Shown here: positions 21,139-26,819 of the stretch, piece by piece
Numbering within the stretch: the stretch's first letter is position 1
How the letters are laid out: each line of letters starts with the position of its first letter
From: Parvularia atlantis
Taxonomy: Eukaryota; Opisthokonta; Rotosphaerida
Assembly: GCA_943704415.1 (NCBI GenBank)
Contig: CALSCO010001821.1
Location: 1 to 26,819, forward strand
Length of the DNA: 26,819 nt
Reading direction: 5' to 3'
Translations under genes and position numbers: made by a program
Notes under the pieces: model-generated
Databases searched by the model: none
Seen by the model: only the letters and a program-made list of their open reading frames with translations
Told to the model about the DNA's origin: nothing

Positions 21139-21798
21139 TCATGCCTTGACCGCGTACCGCCGCAGAGGGAAGTGGCGCTTGCGCACCTCCTGGCGGCGCG
21201 TCTTGGCCGACAGCTCCTCCTTGGTGAGGCGGCGGCGAATCGCGCGCGTCTTCTTGGCGCGGAGGTCGGTCGGCTGCGAGCGAGCGCGTTGTGGGTCAGC
21301 AAGTCGGCGCACGCCCTCGCCCAGCGCCACGCCACGCACGATGTACTTCTTGCCCGCGTAGAACTTGCGCAGGTTTGCCCGCTGCGCCTCGTTGATCACG
21401 GTGTGGATGCGCGCGATCGCCTTGCGCGTGTGGAGAATGCGCGAGACCTTGGACTGGCTCGAGCCCGTGGCCTGCACCACGCGGAGCGACGCGAGCTCCT
21501 GTGCATGTCTCGCGCCGTTCAGCGTGCGGTGCGGCATGGCGTGTGTGCGCGCGACCGCTCGCCTTCTTCTGCTCCTCCAGCTGCCGCTCGAGATCGGCCT
21601 TGTTGAGCTTGCGCAGCTCGACGGTCTTGATGCGCGCCTGCCGACGCGACGCTCGCGTGAGCCATCCATCCATCCATCCATCCATCCATCCATCCATCCA
21701 TCCATCCGTGCGGTGCGTGCGGCATGTGCAGTGCGTGGGGCGGCGCAGTGCGGGCGGCTCGTGCGGTGGCGCGGGGTCACGTGACGGTGGCTCACCAT
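21139..21798 (-). CDS. RPL35: Ribosomal protein eL35/uL29 (RPL35), four exons
   Basis: This 60S ribosomal protein sits at the polypeptide exit tunnel. Spliced, it gives about 122 aa, the usual length. It starts [20 protein letters not shown], continues [20 protein letters not shown], then [36 protein letters not shown], and ends [10 protein letters not shown], which is diagnostic. Exon 1 is the ATG alone, followed by a 158-nt intron (21638-21795) with a GTGAGC donor and CTCAC branch. Two more introns lie at 21499-21562 and 21274-21339. The first-exon-is-ATG layout is common in ribosomal protein genes. The 21499-21562 intron must begin with GC. It diverges from PRP4 across 48 bp, so a housekeeping promoter is probably shared. 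All residues expected for the family are present. Confidence 0.96.
   Translation of the reverse strand: MVSHRHVTPRHRTSRPHCAAPRTAHAARTARMDGWMDGWMDGWMDGSRERRVGRRASRPSSCASSTRPISSGSWRSRRRRAVARTHAMPHRTLNGARHAQELASLRVVQATGSSQSKVSRILHTRKAIARIHTVINEAQRANLRKFYAGKKYIVRGVALGEGVRRLADPQRARSQPTDLRAKKTRAIRRRLTKEELSAKTRRQEVRKRHFPLRRYAVKA
21499..21562 (-). other. GC-AG intron in RPL35
   Basis: The exons LEEQKK and ELASLRV are in different frames. They align without gap or extra residue to the conserved RPL35 segment when joined after AAG and before GAG. The 64 removed bases start GCGAGCGGTC and end ATGCACAG. The only nearby GT, six bases in, is out of phase with this acceptor, and no GT lies between codon 3 and the junction. 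Confidence 0.82.
21662..21707 (+). repeat. CCAT tetranucleotide microsatellite, about 11.5 copies
   Basis: A perfect CCAT (minus strand ATGG) array lies within intron 1 of RPL35. On the minus strand it presents many ATG triplets downstream of the real start, but splicing removes them. Confidence 0.97.
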
Positions 21799-21846
21799 GA
21801 TTCGGGTCGAAAGAGACTGCCTACGTCCCGCTGTTGTTCGTCAAGC
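21799..21846. promoter_or_regulatory. 48-bp bidirectional promoter region, RPL35/PRP4
   Basis: The spacer between divergent ATGs is close to half A+T, unlike the GC-rich coding flanks. It must contain, or lie within, the promoters of both genes. Extra control sequence could lie in the 158-nt first intron of RPL35. No named motif is visible. Confidence 0.55.
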
Positions 21847-24553
<2,707 letters not shown>

Positions 24554-24584
24554 ACAGAGAGAGAGGCAAACCTGTACACGACAG

Positions 24585-25039
24585 TCACGAGGGCGCATCG
24601 GGCGCATTGGTCGCATCGGGTGCGGGTGCTGCCGCCGAGGCCGCCACGGCCGCCACGGCGCTAGCCCGCGCACGCTTCTCCTGCACAAACTTGAGCTTCA
24701 TCGCGTCGAGCGTGTCGGCGTCGGTGTACTGGTGCAGGCAGCTGTTGAGGCGCCGGCTGACCTTGCGGCAGTGCCACGCGACCGTGACCGTCCTGCCCTC
24801 GGCGCACTGCGCGAGCTCTGGCCATCCGGATATGCGCGACGTGAGCGATCCGTGTCCGCGGCAAAGCGCCCGCGCGCACCGACGACGAGGTCGCGGCACT
24901 GGTCGAGCGCGCGCCGCTTCATCTCGTCCACGAGCTGCTTCTCCTCGGCGCGGTTCACCTCGACGATCATCGGCGGCGAATGCCCCACGGAAAGCGCCCG
25001 GAAGAGTGGCATTTGCTTCAAGTCATCGTCTGTCGTCAT
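24585..25039 (-). CDS. CMC1: CMC1-type twin Cx9C mitochondrial assembly factor
   Basis: CMC1 proteins are small intermembrane-space proteins imported by Mia40 that help assemble cytochrome c oxidase by stabilising COX1. With one GTGCGC intron (near 24820-24881) removed, the protein reads DQCRDLVVELAQC, then 11 residues, then CRKVSRRLNSC. Both pairs are exactly C-x9-C, and the 11-residue middle spacing matches human CMC1. The N-terminus MPLFRALSVGHSPPMIVEVN resembles fungal CMC1 (LPIWVLSP). The C-terminus is Ala-rich. ATG 25037-25039 gives MTTDDDLKQMPLF; later methionines are possible starts. If the first is used, it shares CATG with the plus-strand neighbour. No cleavable presequence is expected. 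Confident for family, moderate for start. Confidence 0.87.
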
Positions 25040-25040
25040 G
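25037..25040. promoter_or_regulatory. Overlapping divergent start codons in one CATG
   Basis: Read on the minus strand, CAT 25037-25039 is the CMC1 ATG. Read on the plus strand, ATG 25038-25040 starts the ankyrin gene. If both are used, there is no intergenic DNA at all. Later CMC1 methionines would move its start inward by about 25 bases or more, so the overlap is a model to test. Confidence 0.45.
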
Positions 25041-25140
25041 CCGCAAACGACGTCTCCTGTCGTTCCCGCGGGCACGGAGCAGCAGCAGCGCGCGCGCACG
25101 CTCGGCCGGGCGACGCTGCGGCGGCTGGCGAGCCTCCTGC

Positions 25141-25179
<39 letters not shown>

Positions 25180-26676
25180 GGTCGTCTGCAGCTGCAGCCG
25201 CGCAGACAGCCGCAACAACCGCAGTGTCGCCGCCCGGCGCGGCCACGGCGCTGTCGCTGGCGTCGTCGGCCTCGTCGGCCTCGTCCACGACGTCGTCGCA
25301 GCTGTCACTCGGATCGTCGCCGCCGCGCGTCAAGCCCGCACCGATGCTGCGCTCCCCCGCCGCCTCGGCCCTCGCGGTGCCCTCGCCGGCCGCAGCCCCC
25401 GCCCCGGTCGAGCAGCCGCCGCGGTCGCCCGGCCGCTTCGCCGCGCTGTTTGGGCGCAAGCCGTCGTCACCCGCGTCGTCGCCGGGGCCGTCGCCCGCCC
25501 TCGCGCCCACGCCCAGCACCACGCCCGTCTCCCCCGCCCTCGCACCCTCGCGGCGCGCGCAGACGCCGACCGAGCGCGGCCACGCCGCCACGCTGTCGCC
25601 CAAGCTCGGTGCGCGCGCGTGCAGCTTGCGTCGTCGCCGTGCACCGCCTGACGTGCACGTGCGCGCAGTGTCGCGCATCGGCCGCAAGCTGTCCCTGCCC
25701 GACGAGTTTGACATGGCTGAGTCCGGCTGCGAGCAGTGCGACGCGCTGCGGCGCGTGGTCGGCGCCGACGACGCCTGCTGCAGCGAGCGCTGCGCCAAGC
25801 GTGCGTGCCGCGCCCCTCCGACGCGACCGTGCGCTGACCCGATCGACAGTGCGCAAGGGCGCGCGCCGCCGCGACAACAGCCAGACCAACATTGTCGGCC
25901 TGATCAACCCGGACTTTCAGAAGATCCACAGCAAGGCGCGCTGGAACGACATCACCACCGTCAAGGCGCTCCTTGCCAAGGGCTGCCCGCTCGACCTCGC
26001 AGACGGCGTCGGCAACACGGCCCTCAGCGTCGCGTGCCAGAACGGGCACTACGAGCTCACACGGTTCCTGCTCGACCAGGGTGCGCGCCACCGCGCCTAC
26101 CCGCGCTGGCAGCACCCGCTGACACCGATGGCATGTGCAGGCGCCGACGTCAACCACCAGAACATCAGCGGCTGCTGTCCGGTCCACTTCACCGTGGCCA
26201 ACGACTACGACGACCTCACGGAGCTCCTCGTCCAGCGCGGCGCCGTGCGCGAGCCACGCAACCTCGACGGCCAGACGCCGCACGAGTGGAAGCTCGCGCG
26301 CAAGCAGGCCGCCGCGCGCCTGCCGTGGATGCCCAAGACGTCCGACCGCGCGCAGGCCGTGGCCGCCCATGCGACGACCGCCGCGTCGTCTCTGCCGACA
26401 TCCGACGCGGGCTTTGCGGCCGGCTCGCTGGGCCTGCCCGACAAGGCACGCACGGCCAGCACGGGCAGTTGGTCCTCCGAGAGTGTCATCAGCTCGGCCA
26501 GCGACGACAGCAGCTTCTCAGGCGGCGTCGGCGCGAGCATGGGCAGCAACACCACAGGCGCCGACGGGCGCAAGACCAACCTGGCCGTCGACTTTGACCT
26601 GACCGTGAGCGACGGCGGCGAGATCATCCTCGCCGTGCCGCCGCTCGAGCTGCCGCCGTCGCTCGCGTCTTCGTAA
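25038..26676 (+). CDS. FCS-like zinc finger and ankyrin-repeat protein
   Basis: I know no direct orthologue. The N-terminal 190 residues are Ser/Pro/Ala-rich and likely disordered, including a run of about ten alanines and SPGRFAALFGRKPSSP. After a GTGCGC intron (near 25609-25669) comes IGRKLSLPDEFDMAESG, then CEQCDALRRVVGADDACCSERC. The CxxC plus CSxxC pattern is like FCS/TRASH-type zinc fingers. A second intron (GTGCGT donor near 25801, CTGAC, CGACAG acceptor near 25851) leads to two or three ankyrin repeats: NTALSVACQNGHYELTRFLLDQGADVNHQN, split by a third intron, and CCPVHFTVANDYDDLTELLVQRGA. The tail is Ser-rich and ends LAVPPLELPPSLASS. It is probably a scaffold or regulatory protein. 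The start is uncertain because the frame is open upstream. It diverges from CMC1. Confidence 0.75.
25145..25174 (+). repeat. GGC-type triplet repeat encoding poly-alanine
   Basis: About ten GCG/GGC triplets encode an alanine run in the disordered N-terminus of the ankyrin protein. Such runs are prone to length change. Confidence 0.85.
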
Positions 26677-26747
26677 ACCGCGTGCCTCCCCTGCCATTTG
26701 TTCACCCGCAGTTGTTGCCCTGCTGATGCTGTCTGCTGCCACTCCGT

Positions 26748-26748
<1 letters not shown>
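26677..26748 (+). other. 3' flank of the ankyrin gene
   Basis: About 70 bases of mixed composition follow the stop codon, notably poorer in GC than the genes. No AATAAA is present. It most likely holds the 3' untranslated region and cleavage site. Confidence 0.4.

Positions 26749-26819
<71 letters not shown>
26749..26819 (+). repeat. Poly-T run of 71 bases at the window end
   Basis: An uninterrupted T run reaches the last base of the window. In a genome this GC-rich it stands out sharply. It may be a real homopolymer, or an assembly or library artefact at a contig end. It starts 72 bases after the ankyrin stop codon. Confidence 0.95.

Noticed and set aside
24698-26370. Long minus-strand frames opposite the ankyrin gene
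   Set aside because: Apart from the CMC1 exon 1 part, the translation is Ala/Arg-rich noise. The plus strand carries ankyrin repeats and consistent splice sites.

Overview
The window is a GC-rich, very compact stretch of a nuclear genome from a eukaryotic microbe. It holds ten protein genes, all eukaryotic families, and nearly all are cut by introns of about 45 to 80 nt. The introns share one grammar: a donor starting GTGCG, a branch-like CTGAC/CTCAC/TTGAC/CTAAC shortly before the end, and an acceptor in GCAG or similar with no pyrimidine tract. I cannot name the species. A CYP4-type P450, a NO VEIN-type ATPase and a possible talin-F0-like domain would suit a GC-rich free-living protist or an early-branching opisthokont relative, but this is inference.

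Layout, left to right: LSG1 ribosome-export GTPase (+, 285-3098); TAM41 mitochondrial CDP-diacylglycerol synthase (-, 3149-4543); TLS1/C9orf78-type spliceosomal protein (+, 4556-5685); an unrecognised multi-exon protein with a possible ubiquitin-like/FERM-F0-like region (-, 5764-9293); a giant ankyrin + coiled-coil + NO VEIN ATPase + DUF3883 protein (+, 9359-18777); a CYP4-like cytochrome P450 (+, 18813-21025); ribosomal protein eL35/uL29 (-, 21139-21798); PRP4 spliceosomal kinase (+, 21847-24553); CMC1-type twin Cx9C mitochondrial protein (-, 24585-25039); and an FCS-like zinc-finger/ankyrin protein (+, 25038-26676). The window ends in a run of 71 T.

Strands alternate almost perfectly, so most genes are in head-to-head or tail-to-tail pairs. 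Divergent start codons are 12, 65 and 48 bp apart, and in one case overlap within a single CATG. Convergent stop codons are 31 to 113 bp apart. Promoters and 3' ends must therefore be tiny or lie inside neighbouring coding sequence. The genes do not form one pathway, though two (TLS1-type, PRP4) serve the spliceosome, two (LSG1, eL35) the 60S ribosomal subunit and two (TAM41, CMC1) mitochondria.

The most interesting signals are: the large NO VEIN-family fusion with an apparently intact GHKL ATPase and a C-terminal nuclease-like DUF3883; several introns that seem to start with GC rather than GT, two of them well supported by protein alignment; the extreme divergent-start architecture; and the unrecognised gene at 5764-9293. 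I see no mobile elements, virus-like elements, CRISPR arrays, tRNA or rRNA genes.
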